Assembly: GCA_024227235.1 (NCBI GenBank)
Contig: JAAEKY010000693.1
Location: 1 to 40,626, forward strand
Direction of reading: 5' to 3'
Source of the DNA: Desulfobacteraceae bacterium
Lineage (GTDB): Bacteria; Desulfobacterota; Desulfobacteria; Desulfobacterales; Desulfobacteraceae
Length of the DNA stretch: 40,626 nt
Shown here: one piece after another, positions 32,659-40,626 of the stretch
How the letters are laid out: each line of letters begins with the position of its first letter
Position numbering within the stretch: the stretch's first letter is position 1
Program-made: the position numbers and the translations under genes
Notes under the pieces: generated by a model
What the model saw: the letters and a program-made list of their open reading frames with translations, nothing else
What the model was told of the DNA's origin: nothing
Database searches by the model: none

Positions 32659-33669
32659 TTAACAGATTCTAGGCAGTTGCTCTCCGGTTAACATATCAAC
32701 AATTCTTGACCCGCCAATAGCAGTTTGTAAAAAAACTTTACCCGGAGTTTCATCAATCACTTCGCCAATAATGACTGCATCTTTTCCAAACTCGTCTTGC
32801 TGGATAATTTCAAGTGCTTTTTGAGCATCCTCTGGCTTCACAAAGGCTATCAATTTACCTTCATTGGCAATATATAAAGGATCAAATCCCAATAGCTCAC
32901 AGGTGCCCTGAACCGCACCCCTTATGGGCAAAGACTGCTCATCTATTTTAATACCCACCTGTGATTGTACGGCAATCTCATTCAGGGTGGTGCCAAGCCC
33001 TCCTCTTGTGGGGTCACGAAGCACATGGACATCGCAGTCAGATTGAACAATAGACTGAACCATGTGGTTTAACGGGGCAGAATCAGTTTTGATATCAGAA
33101 TCAAATTTTAAACCTTCTCTTGAACTTAAGACTGTAATCCCGTGGTCTGCGATCGTACCACTGACAATAATTTTATCACCAGGCTTTGCATTATGCCCAG
33201 ACACTTCTACATTGTCAGGGATTACACCAATACCGGATGTATTGATAAAAATCTTGTCTGCCTTTCCCCTGGGTACTACCTTGGTGTCACCAGTTACAAT
33301 TTTGACCCCTGCTTTTTTTGCAGCAGTTGCCATGGTTTCAAGTATCGATTTTAAATCTTTTATTGATAGACCTTCTTCTATGATGAGGCCGACACTGATA
33401 AACTTTGGTATGGCTCCGCACATGGAGATATCATTAATCGTTCCATTCACTGCCAAATCACCAATATTTCCACCGGGGAAAAAAATAGGGTCTACCACAT
33501 AGGAATCTGTTGAAAATGCTAGTTTTGCTCCATCAATATCCAGCGTTGCCCCATCATCCTGTTTGGATAATTCAGGATTTTCAAACAAAGGTAAAATTAT
33601 ATCGGAAAACATTGAATGGGATACTTTCCCGCCAGAGCCGTGGTCTAATAATATTTTTTCTTCAGTCAT
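32659..33669 (-). CDS. hypE: Hydrogenase maturation protein HypE
   Basis: HypE dehydrates the carbamoyl group received from HypF to a thiocyanate on its C-terminal cysteine, the source of the cyanide ligands of the NiFe(Se) site. The 336-residue protein starts LLDHGSGGKVSHSMFSDIILPLF and has the PurM/ThiL-like ATP region DDGATLDIDGAKLAFSTDSYVVDPIFFPGGNIG. It ends exactly with the diagnostic PRIC, whose Cys is the carrier residue. RDPTRGGLGTTLNEIA is another family motif. It is the last gene of hypC-hypF-hypD-hypE, 21 nt after hypD. Confidence 0.97.
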   Translation of the reverse strand: MTEEKILLDHGSGGKVSHSMFSDIILPLFENPELSKQDDGATLDIDGAKLAFSTDSYVVDPIFFPGGNIGDLAVNGTINDISMCGAIPKFISVGLIIEEGLSIKDLKSILETMATAAKKAGVKIVTGDTKVVPRGKADKIFINTSGIGVIPDNVEVSGHNAKPGDKIIVSGTIADHGITVLSSREGLKFDSDIKTDSAPLNHMVQSIVQSDCDVHVLRDPTRGGLGTTLNEIAVQSQVGIKIDEQSLPIRGAVQGTCELLGFDPLYIANEGKLIAFVKPEDAQKALEIIQQDEFGKDAVIIGEVIDETPGKVFLQTAIGGSRIVDMLTGEQLPRIC

Positions 33670-33690
33670 CTTTTGTCCTGTTCTTTTTAT

Positions 33691-34776
33691 CTAACTATAT
33701 CTGTAAAATGCCGCACAAGATCCTTCAGTTGAGACCATACAAGGTCCAACCGGTGTCATCGGCGTACATTTTTTCTTATAAAGTGCACATTGTTCAGGCG
33801 TTTTCAAACCCATTAAAATTTCCCCGCAAGCACATCCTTTTGGTTCTGGTACTTCAGGCATATCCATCCCAAATTTAATGGCAGCATCAAAGACTTGATA
33901 CTCTTTTTTCAATCCCATACCACTTAAAGGTATTTCTCCGATCCCGCGCCAGAAGGCATTACATACCTCAAAAACCTGATTCATTATCTGCTGCGCCTTT
34001 ACATTCCCCTGGTCAGAGACGGCCCGGGGATATGCATTTTCAAGGGCAGGTTTTCCTATCTCATTTTGCTCAATTAAAAGCAAGATCGCTTTTAAAATAT
34101 CAATGGGTTCAAACCCTGAAATCACAGATGGCACATCATATTTTTCAAAAGTATCTCTGTAAGCATTGGTCCCCGTTATGACTGAAACATGCCCTGGAAG
34201 GATAAAACCATCTATCTCAACCCCTTTGGTAACCATTAAAGCGGCAAGTGCCGGAGGGGTGAGTTTATTGGCGGAATATATAGAAAAATTATCTATTTTT
34301 GCTTCGATTCCCATGAGAATACTGGCTGCAATAGTCGGAATGGTTGTCTCAAATCCCACTGCACAAAACACAACCTCTTTATCTATGTTATCTTTGGCAA
34401 TGTTAATGGCATCAAAGACCGAATAAACAATTCTAACATCAGCGCCTGATGCTTTTTCCTTGGCAAGGGTTGAACTTGATCCAGGTACCTTCATCAAGTC
34501 CCCAAAGGTTGTCACAATCACATTTTTAACTCTTGCAAACTCTACAAAAGCATCAATATCCTTTTGAGCGGTCACACACACGGGACAACCCGGCCCCGAA
34601 AGCAGTGTGATACCTTCTGGTATAACACTTCTGATACCATGCTTAAAAATAGACATGGTATGTGTTCCACAGACTTCCATCAGCCTTAATTTTCTTTTGC
34701 TGACCCCATGAATTTTTTTTATAAGATCTCTAGCAAGGGTCGCATCTCTGTATTCTTCAATATATTTTAATGCCAT
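33691..34776 (-). CDS. hypD: Hydrogenase maturation protein HypD
   Basis: HypD is the [4Fe-4S] scaffold on which, with HypC, the Fe(CN)2CO unit is assembled in the cytosol. The 361-residue protein shows MEVCGTHTMSIFKHGIRSVIPEGITLLSGPGCPVCVT and TFGDLMKVPGSSSTL near the N-terminus. GCACGEILMGLKTPEQCALYKKKCTPMTPVGPCMVSTEGSCAAFYRY at the C-terminus provides the cluster and redox cysteines. The frame can be opened by a TTG at 34806, but the ATG at 34776, 4 nt after the hypF stop and behind GGAGGG, gives the usual N-terminus. Translation is probably coupled to hypF. Confidence 0.96.
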   Translation of the reverse strand: MALKYIEEYRDATLARDLIKKIHGVSKRKLRLMEVCGTHTMSIFKHGIRSVIPEGITLLSGPGCPVCVTAQKDIDAFVEFARVKNVIVTTFGDLMKVPGSSSTLAKEKASGADVRIVYSVFDAINIAKDNIDKEVVFCAVGFETTIPTIAASILMGIEAKIDNFSIYSANKLTPPALAALMVTKGVEIDGFILPGHVSVITGTNAYRDTFEKYDVPSVISGFEPIDILKAILLLIEQNEIGKPALENAYPRAVSDQGNVKAQQIMNQVFEVCNAFWRGIGEIPLSGMGLKKEYQVFDAAIKFGMDMPEVPEPKGCACGEILMGLKTPEQCALYKKKCTPMTPVGPCMVSTEGSCAAFYRYS

Positions 34777-34780
34777 ATAT

Positions 34781-37126
34781 CTAATTTCCCTCCAAAGCGG
34801 CAGCAATCACTACCTGACCGAATGAGATTCCACCATCTCCGGTTGGAACCTTCTTGTGTGTATATACCTTAAGATTATTTTCTTCAAGGGTCCTGATCAT
34901 GGTGTTCAGTATAATATCATTATTAAATACTCCCCCTGAAAGGACTACTTTTTTAATCTGTGTGTCTTTACTAACCTTTATGGTTGTATCTAAAAAAGCC
35001 TGGGCCAGAGCAAGATGGAATTTCAAACTGATCTTGGAAAGGGATATATTTTGTTTTAAATCCTCTACAATCTGACGGATGCAAACCATCATATCAATTT
35101 GAAACAAACTTTCTTTATCTTTAACTTTTTCTTTAACGATGTCAAACCCATAAGCATCTTCGTCCAGACACGGGTTTTCGTTCAGGCACAAGCTATCACT
35201 TGCTATTGCTTCAAGCTCCATTGCTGCCTGGCTTTCGTGAGAAATAATATGTCGGATGCAAAGAAGAGAAGAAATGGCATCAAACAATCTTCCTGCGCTG
35301 GATGTCAATGGAGAGTTCAAGTTCTTTTCCATCATCTGAGTAATAAAGGAGAGCTTTTCTTTTTCCATTTCTATAATATAAGGAATATCCAAACTTAAAA
35401 AATTATTTCCAAACGCCTGATAAAGGACAGATGCGGCCATGCGCCAGGGTTCAAGAACAGCAGCATCCCCCCCTGGCATCTTGATATATGATAAATGTGC
35501 TTTCCTTAAGAATGCCTTTTGCGTACATAAAAGGATTTCACCGCCCCAGATATGGCTATCTGTCCCATACCCTGTGCCATCAAGGGTTATAGCAATAACA
35601 TCTTCATCAACATCATTTTCTGCCATACAGGCCACTGCATGTGCATGGTGATGCTGAACTGCCACCTTTTTTACATTATCTTGCGCCCTGGCATAATCTG
35701 TACTCATATAGCCCGGGTGCATATCATGGGCAATAATCTGTGGTTGAATGTCAAAAATTTGTTTTAAATGTTCAATACTATTTTGATAAAAATCATACGC
35801 TTTTATATTATCCAGGTCTCCGATATGCTGGCTTAAAAACACATCATTATTCCGGGTCAGACAAATCGTATTTTTAAGCCCTGCCCCACATCCCAGAATT
35901 TTCGGCATTTTTTTCTTTAAAACAACAGGCAACGGTGCATAACCTCTTGAACGTCGAATAAATCTTGGTTCCCCTGCCTGGACTTTTGCAATAGAATCAT
36001 CTGCCCTGAAATAAATATCCCTGTTGTGCAATAAAAAATAATCTGCCATATGAGAGAATGCATCCAATGCATCATCATTATCTATGGAAAGCGGTTCTCC
36101 AGATCTGTTGCCACTGGTCATCACAAGAACTTTGGGCCCTTTTTCTAGTAAGAGATAATGCACTGGTGTATACGGCAGCATGATTCCAAGACGTTTATTT
36201 AAGGGGGAAACATCCTGCCCAAGCCCTTTGACAACACCATCCTGAATCTGTTTCTTGTTCAATAAAACAATGGGTCTATGATAGGACTCTAACAATTGCT
36301 GTTCTTCAAGGCTGACATGAACATGATCAAATAAAACAGATGCTGATTGGGCCATCAAAGCAAAGGGTTTATGCGGACGCACTTTTTTTTCTCGTAAGGT
36401 TTTAACCGTATTATTGTTGGACGCATCACAGGCAAGATGGAATCCGCCAAGTCCTTTCACTGCTACAATTTTACCCTGGGTTAAATATGTTGCGGCAAGA
36501 AGGATGGCTTCTTTTGAATCTGAAGCAATAGTGTTGCCTTTATTATCTGTTAAAAAAACGGTTGGGCCGCATTCCGGGCAGGCATTCGGCTGGGCATGAA
36601 ATCTTCTATTTAAGGGATCATCATATTCAGTTTGACAGGCCTTACACATTTTAAAATGTTTCATGGATGTTTTAGGCCGGTCATAAGGGATATCTTCAAT
36701 AATGGTAAATCTGGGACCACAATTGGTACAATTAATAAACGGATATTCATACCGCCTGTCCTGGGAGTTTTCCATTTCAGACAGACAATCAGGACAGATG
36801 GTTACATCAGGAGAAATTAAAGTGGTTCGACTGTTTGAAGTTTTGCTCTTCACAATTTGAAACGATGTAAACTGTTTAACTTCAACATCTTTTGTTTTAA
36901 TACGAGTCACTGAAGCTAATAACGGACTTTTATGATAAATATCATTGATAAATCCTTTAATATTTTTATCAGTTCCCTGAACTATGGCAAGTACACCGTT
37001 TGATGTATTGGAGACCTCTCCTTTAAGTTTATATTTTTTAGCCGACACAAATAAAAAAGGCCGGAAACCAACCCCTTGAACAACTCCGCTGATTTCGAGC
37101 CTTTTTGCAGCTAATGAAACTATCAT
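34781..37126 (-). CDS. hypF: Carbamoyltransferase HypF
   Basis: HypF makes carbamoyl-adenylate from carbamoyl phosphate and ATP and carbamoylates HypE. At 781 residues it is full length. Domains in order: acylphosphatase-like (about 5-95, GVVQGVGFRPFLFVSAKKYKLKGEVSNTSNGV), two zinc fingers (CPDC...CTNCGPRF and CKAC...CPECGP, about 112-190), YrdC-like (about 205-390, KGLGGFHLACDA, RSRGYAPLP) and Kae1-like (about 400-775, ending in VVLSGGVFNNDIIL and TGDGGISFGQ). Metal-binding HHHAHAVACMAEND is present. The start lies 6 nt after the hypC stop. Confidence 0.97.
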   Translation of the reverse strand: MIVSLAAKRLEISGVVQGVGFRPFLFVSAKKYKLKGEVSNTSNGVLAIVQGTDKNIKGFINDIYHKSPLLASVTRIKTKDVEVKQFTSFQIVKSKTSNSRTTLISPDVTICPDCLSEMENSQDRRYEYPFINCTNCGPRFTIIEDIPYDRPKTSMKHFKMCKACQTEYDDPLNRRFHAQPNACPECGPTVFLTDNKGNTIASDSKEAILLAATYLTQGKIVAVKGLGGFHLACDASNNNTVKTLREKKVRPHKPFALMAQSASVLFDHVHVSLEEQQLLESYHRPIVLLNKKQIQDGVVKGLGQDVSPLNKRLGIMLPYTPVHYLLLEKGPKVLVMTSGNRSGEPLSIDNDDALDAFSHMADYFLLHNRDIYFRADDSIAKVQAGEPRFIRRSRGYAPLPVVLKKKMPKILGCGAGLKNTICLTRNNDVFLSQHIGDLDNIKAYDFYQNSIEHLKQIFDIQPQIIAHDMHPGYMSTDYARAQDNVKKVAVQHHHAHAVACMAENDVDEDVIAITLDGTGYGTDSHIWGGEILLCTQKAFLRKAHLSYIKMPGGDAAVLEPWRMAASVLYQAFGNNFLSLDIPYIIEMEKEKLSFITQMMEKNLNSPLTSSAGRLFDAISSLLCIRHIISHESQAAMELEAIASDSLCLNENPCLDEDAYGFDIVKEKVKDKESLFQIDMMVCIRQIVEDLKQNISLSKISLKFHLALAQAFLDTTIKVSKDTQIKKVVLSGGVFNNDIILNTMIRTLEENNLKVYTHKKVPTGDGGISFGQVVIAAALEGN

Positions 37127-37132
37127 AAAAAC

Positions 37133-37384
37133 TTATAAATGGTCGTTCAGGCCATTGACCTGTTGGGCTTCAGCAGCCATGATATCGCGCATGTCCTGCA
37201 AGGTCGTAAGGGCAGCTTTCTCATCAACCTTACTGATAGCAAATCCTGCATGAACAATAACATAATCCCCAATTTTTGCATCATCAAGAAGCATGATGCT
37301 GGTTTCCCGAATAACGCCATCCACATCCACTTTAGCGACTGTATCATTGATTTCAATAATTTTTGATGGAACTGCTAAACACAT
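37133..37384 (-). CDS. hypC: Hydrogenase maturation chaperone HypC
   Basis: HypC partners HypD and delivers the iron-ligand unit to the hydrogenase large subunit precursor. It needs a cysteine directly after the initiator Met. The GTG-initiated frame at 37393 would add three residues (MAD), so the ATG at 37384 is chosen, giving MCLAVPSKIIEI and 83 residues. The OB-fold core DVDGVIRETSIMLLDDAKIGDYVIVHAGFAISKVDEKAA is typical. It is the first gene of the hyp operon, with a likely promoter just upstream. HypA and HypB, needed for nickel insertion, are not in the window. Confidence 0.95.
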   Translation of the reverse strand: MCLAVPSKIIEINDTVAKVDVDGVIRETSIMLLDDAKIGDYVIVHAGFAISKVDEKAALTTLQDMRDIMAAEAQQVNGLNDHL

Positions 37385-37421
37385 ATCTGCCACCTGCCCT
37401 TTTTTTAAATAATAAAAGATT

Positions 37422-37449
37422 AATATAACACAAGATTTCTTTTGGGCAA
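37422..37449 (-). promoter_or_regulatory. Probable promoter of the hyp operon
   Basis: On the minus strand TTGCCC (37449-37444) and TATATT (37427-37422) are spaced by 16 nt, about 38 nt before the hypC start. This would let hypCFDE be transcribed separately from the upstream histidine kinase gene. Confidence 0.5.
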
Positions 37450-37476
37450 TATTTATTTCATTGTTTGCTTATGAAC

Positions 37477-39948
37477 TTATTCAATCACATCTTTATTTTT
37501 TAGTAATTGATTAATCGCATTAACATAAACCTTATTTTGACAGGGTTTGGAAAGATAATCGATATTCTGGTGTTGTTTCAATTTATTGATTGACTCTAAA
37601 AACTCAAGGTTGCCTGAAATAAATAGTATGGGAGTTGATTCGTCTATTGCTTTTATCCTTTTATATACATCCATCCCGTTAATTTTCCCTGGAAGCTGAT
37701 AATCCAGACTCACCAGATCATATTTGTTCTTTTTAAATAATTCAATTGCCATTTGCCCGTTCCTGGCAAGGTCAACCTTATGGAAACAGGGTTCTCGCGT
37801 CAATATTCGATACTGAACATCAGAAATTGCAGACTCATCTTCTACCAAGAGGATATCTTTCCTTGTTATTAATTGGAGTTCAACAAGCTCAATCTTTTCT
37901 AATTTTGACAACTCTTTTTTAATAATAGGAAGTCGAATGAAAAATGTTGTGCCAATATTGACCGCTGATTTAACCAGGATCACTCCCTGATGCTGCTCTA
38001 TATATTTTTTTACATTAGACATACCATATCCGGTTCCTTTGATATCCTTTGAATAAGAACTTGTCAGGTCATTACTTCCTTTTAATGTAAAAGACGGTTC
38101 AAAAATATCCAATATATTCTCTTGAGGGATCCCACACCCATTATCTTCTATTTCGAAAGAAATCAGGTCCCCTTGATAAGACGTTTTGATAATTATCTTT
38201 GGATTTTGAACTTTACTTAACGCATGAATCGAATTCTGCATGAGGTTAAGCAAAGCATGTTCTATCATCCCCTGATCAGCAATCAAATCTGGAAGATCGG
38301 GCACAAATTCTTTGATCAGTTCAATTCCCTCCAGATCTTTTTTTAACAGATTGATGACAAGATCTATCACATCGTTGAGTTTAAAGAATTCATATTTAGG
38401 TTCCTGGGTTTTTGCAAAGGCTGTTAAATTTTTCGTTAAATTTTTTCCCCGGATGGTTTGACCATATATAAGCTCTAATGTTTCTTTAATTTGTTCATCA
38501 CTGCAGTCCAAAAGAGCGATCTCGGCGTTGCCCATAATTACACCCAACAAATTGTTAAAATCATGGGCCATTTTTCCGGCAACCTGCCCCACCAAGGCAT
38601 GCTTTTCTTGTTCTGCCGCAAGAAGATTTACCCTGATCCTTTCTTTTTCTGCAAGTTTCCGATCTGTGATATCGAGGATTACACTCACCCAGCAGAGTGT
38701 GTCGTCGATATCTATTGTTTCTGCTGACCATAAATAATCACGAATTTTTCCATTTTTCATCCTAAATTGAATAGGGTAATCTTTGAGTCTGCCTTTCCTA
38801 TAAAACTCATTTAAAACTTTTTTCCTACCATCTGGATTCAAATACAAACCAAAATCAAATCCAGTATGTCCAATAACCTCCTGCCTGTCATATCCCGAAT
38901 TTTTAAAAAACATATCGTTGGCTTCAATGATAGTGCCATCATCGACCATTGATAACATACTCCAACAAGGTGTTGCCTGGAACAGTTTTGTAAATTTATC
39001 TTCAGTCGTTTCCAGTTTTTCTTCTGCTAATTTTCGTTCAGTAATATCTCTCCAGGTTGTATGAATAACCTGGTTGCCTTTTTCTGTTGAAATTGCTGTT
39101 AACAATACTTCCACTGGAAAGACTTCTCCATTTGCTCTGATATGATCCCATTCAAATCTATGACTTCCTTTTTCAAGAGCAATCTCTATCATTTCGACTA
39201 CTTTATTAAAAGAATTTCTCCCGTCAGACTGTGTTTTTGGAGACAGTTCAGACGGATGAGTTTCAAGCAATTGTTCTTTATTTTTATACCCTAACATATC
39301 TACGGTTGCGGGATTGCAATCAATAAATATTTGATTTTTAATAATCAGAATAGCATCTTTGGATTTTTCGAATAATGTTCGATATCTTTCTTCGCTTTTA
39401 AGCAGTTTTTCTTGGGCTTGCTTTCGTTCAATAGCAACTACGATATGGTCAGATACTGAGGCCAAAAGACTTAAATCTTTTTTTGTATAACATTGCGGGT
39501 CGGTATAGTTTTGTACAGCAATAACGCCTATAATCTGGTGTCTTACCTTTAATGGAACCCCCATCCAGATAACGGGTACCGGTCCCCACACTCCATTTTT
39601 TGATGATCTTTTTGACAATACCTCTTCTTTTAATAATAAGGGTTCTCCTTTTTGAACTACCAGACCGGTTAAAGAGTCGTTGGTATCAAAGTCAATCTTT
39701 GGTTCAAAATCATTGTCTTCAACATCGACGTAATAAGGAAAATAGATTTTTTTTTTCGCAGCGTCTACAATTGCTATGAAAAAATTAGTGGCATCCATTA
39801 CCCTGTCCAGGGAATGATGGATTGCACCATAAAGATCATCCAGACTTGATGTTGTGTTTACTGCATTCGCGATATCAAAAAGCATTTGTGTAACTTTTTT
39901 TTCGCGCCGGACTTCATCATTCTTGATTTCTTTATTTTCTCTATCCAT
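37477..39948 (-). CDS. Hybrid sensor histidine kinase (GAF-PAS-PAS-HisKA-HATPase-REC)
   Basis: A soluble 823-residue hybrid kinase with no membrane segment. A GAF domain spans about 15-180 (MLFDIANAVNTTSSLDDLYGAIHHSL, VWMGVPLKVRHQIIGVIAVQNYTD fold). Two PAS domains follow at about 190-310 and 320-435 (ITERKLAEEKLE, ITDRKLAEKER are PAS/PAC ends). The phosphoacceptor segment is LVGQVAGKMAHDFNNLLGVIMGNAEIAL. ATPase motifs are NLMQNSIHAL, DNGCGIP and GTGYGMSNVKKY. The receiver begins ILLVEDESAISD, has its Asp in VSLDYQLPG, and ends YLSKPCQ. It precedes the hyp operon on the same strand, 92 nt from hypC, but a separate promoter there makes regulation of hydrogenase maturation only a guess. Confidence 0.9.
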   Translation of the reverse strand: MDRENKEIKNDEVRREKKVTQMLFDIANAVNTTSSLDDLYGAIHHSLDRVMDATNFFIAIVDAAKKKIYFPYYVDVEDNDFEPKIDFDTNDSLTGLVVQKGEPLLLKEEVLSKRSSKNGVWGPVPVIWMGVPLKVRHQIIGVIAVQNYTDPQCYTKKDLSLLASVSDHIVVAIERKQAQEKLLKSEERYRTLFEKSKDAILIIKNQIFIDCNPATVDMLGYKNKEQLLETHPSELSPKTQSDGRNSFNKVVEMIEIALEKGSHRFEWDHIRANGEVFPVEVLLTAISTEKGNQVIHTTWRDITERKLAEEKLETTEDKFTKLFQATPCWSMLSMVDDGTIIEANDMFFKNSGYDRQEVIGHTGFDFGLYLNPDGRKKVLNEFYRKGRLKDYPIQFRMKNGKIRDYLWSAETIDIDDTLCWVSVILDITDRKLAEKERIRVNLLAAEQEKHALVGQVAGKMAHDFNNLLGVIMGNAEIALLDCSDEQIKETLELIYGQTIRGKNLTKNLTAFAKTQEPKYEFFKLNDVIDLVINLLKKDLEGIELIKEFVPDLPDLIADQGMIEHALLNLMQNSIHALSKVQNPKIIIKTSYQGDLISFEIEDNGCGIPQENILDIFEPSFTLKGSNDLTSSYSKDIKGTGYGMSNVKKYIEQHQGVILVKSAVNIGTTFFIRLPIIKKELSKLEKIELVELQLITRKDILLVEDESAISDVQYRILTREPCFHKVDLARNGQMAIELFKKNKYDLVSLDYQLPGKINGMDVYKRIKAIDESTPILFISGNLEFLESINKLKQHQNIDYLSKPCQNKVYVNAINQLLKNKDVIE

Positions 39949-39984
39949 TTGTTTTACTCTAACTTACTATTTTTTTTGATCATT

Positions 39985-40125
39985 CTATCGATTTTTCATC
40001 GCTGTAAGATCCTTATCAACCCATTTAAAAAAAAGCAACACTAATATACCAGCCTCAGCAATTATAAGTGAAAAATATTTATTTACCCGAACCATGGTGT
40101 CAGATGCCCGTTCCATCCTGCTCAT
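39985..40125 (-). CDS. Possible small single-span membrane protein (46 aa)
   Basis: A short frame begins MSRMERASDTMVRVNKYF, has a hydrophobic helix (SLIIAEAGILVLLFF) and ends KWVDKDLTAMKNR. GAAGG lies 4 nt before the ATG. The open frame extends a few codons further upstream (AAQTSEGQ), so it may also be the tail of a decayed longer gene. It ends 36 nt before the kinase gene start. No family is recognised. Confidence 0.35.
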   Translation of the reverse strand: MSRMERASDTMVRVNKYFSLIIAEAGILVLLFFKWVDKDLTAMKNR

Positions 40126-40524
40126 CTGGCCTTCGCTGGTTTGAGCAGCTTAACAAGGTCTAAACGCGTTCCATTAAACCTCGAAAACTGCATTTTGGTC
40201 CTCATACAGCTTGTCGTTCTTAACATGCCACTTCATCAAGACCTTGTAACAAGCTGCTCCAAAGGCTTCATGCAAGGAAAGCAGGACTCCACTGGAAGAT
40301 CCAGGACTTCTATCATATAGCAGTTCTAATAAATATGTGGATTTACAGGAAAGTCTGGGGTGCTTTCTATGTCCTGAAACATCTTGATTATAGCCAAAAG
40401 TCAACGCCTAAATATTTAATCAAAATTAGAAATGGTATCATTGATACTCTGGATACTTTATTGAAGTTAACCATAGGACTATTCTTGAGTCCAAGAAGGG
40501 GACTTTTATGTATTACGTAGGAAT
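40126..40524. other. Gene-poor stretch, possible gene remnant
   Basis: No convincing gene is seen. Between 40170 and 40410 both strands have short open stretches. On the minus strand, a fragment MIEVLDLPVES in one frame and a 76-codon frame in another cover the same DNA. The base composition is less AT-rich than typical spacers here. This fits a decayed coding sequence, but I cannot name a parent gene. Confidence 0.3.
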
Positions 40525-40554
40525 AAAAAAGCAGAACCAAATTAATGACCCTGC
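40525..40554 (-). terminator. Terminator of the right-edge PEP-CTERM gene
   Basis: On the minus strand GCAGGGTC (40554-40547) pairs with GGTTCTGC (40538-40531), allowing G-U pairs, and is followed by six T (40530-40525). It lies 26 nt after the stop codon of the partial gene at the window edge. Confidence 0.6.
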
Positions 40555-40580
40555 CTTATTTTTGTAATTTGTCTATGTTG

Positions 40581-40626
40581 TTATTTATTAATTTTACGCC
40601 TGTATCCCACTAAACCAATAAGGCCG
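40581..40626 (-). CDS. C-terminal end of a second PEP-CTERM protein (partial)
   Basis: The last 46 bases, read on the minus strand, encode GLIGLVGYRRKINK and a TAA stop. This is the end of the hydrophobic helix plus basic tail of a PEP-CTERM sorting signal, very similar to GLIGLLGINRKK in the gene at the left edge. The rest of the gene lies beyond the window, so nothing can be said about its body. The weak terminator just downstream supports a real gene end. Confidence 0.75.
   Translation of the reverse strand, partial: GLIGLVGYRRKINK

Noticed and set aside
40174-40404. 76-codon frame on the minus strand
   Set aside because: It has no ribosome-binding site and no recognisable family, and competes with other short frames over the same DNA. 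It is treated as a possible remnant only.
1-40626. CRISPR array, prophage or intact insertion sequence
   Set aside because: No regularly spaced repeats, integrase, transposase or phage structural genes were seen.

Overview
The window is AT-rich DNA that reads like a strictly anaerobic, sulfate-reducing Desulfobacterota (Desulfobacterales-type) genome. The basis is gene content: hgcAB mercury methylation genes, a periplasmic [NiFeSe] hydrogenase with its hyp maturation genes, a small siroheme sulfite reductase, PEP-CTERM surface proteins and several large hybrid histidine kinases. No phage or intact insertion sequence was recognised. The taxonomic call is inference.

Layout. 1-1500: a PEP-CTERM secreted protein with a strong terminator, then a small HMA metal-binding protein. 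1600-5225 (+): an arsenic/mercury operon in the order arsR, hgcA, hgcB, arsC, acr3. 5234-8571 (-): a sensor kinase followed by a fused diadenylate cyclase/YbbR protein. 8751-15311 (-): a Liv-type ABC transporter (livM-livH-livK-livG-livF) overlapping an acyl-CoA synthetase. 15520: tRNA-Thr(CGT). 15887-20093 (+): a PilZ/cNMP/pseudokinase protein, a DAHP synthase behind a Phe/Tyr leader-peptide attenuator, and an RNA methyltransferase. 20134-23269 (-): CbiX-like chelatase, chemoreceptor and small sulfite reductase. 23502-27339: DUF309 protein, CoA-transferase/racemase, TetR regulator with palindromic sites, fluoride channel and thioesterase. 27681-30866 (+): hysB-hysA-hysD. 31152-32480 (+): an alpha/beta hydrolase. 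32659-37384 (-): hypC-hypF-hypD-hypE. 37477-39948 (-): a second hybrid kinase. The right edge holds the C-terminus of another PEP-CTERM protein.

The main result is two genes in which an in-frame TGA is best read as selenocysteine. In hysA the TGA sits in the DP-U-x-x-C-x-x-H nickel ligand motif, as known for [NiFeSe] hydrogenases. In hgcB the TGA is codon 73, the position of the conserved functional cysteine of HgcB. The frame stays open for 23 more codons and ends in the family's vicinal Cys-Cys. Both TGAs are followed by a bacterial SECIS-like hairpin whose loop starts 16-17 nt downstream. Read as a plain stop, hgcB would look like a truncated 72-aa ferredoxin. I know of no description of a selenocysteine HgcB, and selenium binds mercury very strongly, so this is the observation most worth checking.

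Functional links. ArsR probably senses As(III) or a similar thiophilic metal and controls efflux (arsC, acr3) together with hgcAB. The hyp genes mature the hydrogenase, and HysD trims its C-terminus. The Liv transporter and the acyl-CoA synthetase probably import and activate an acid.
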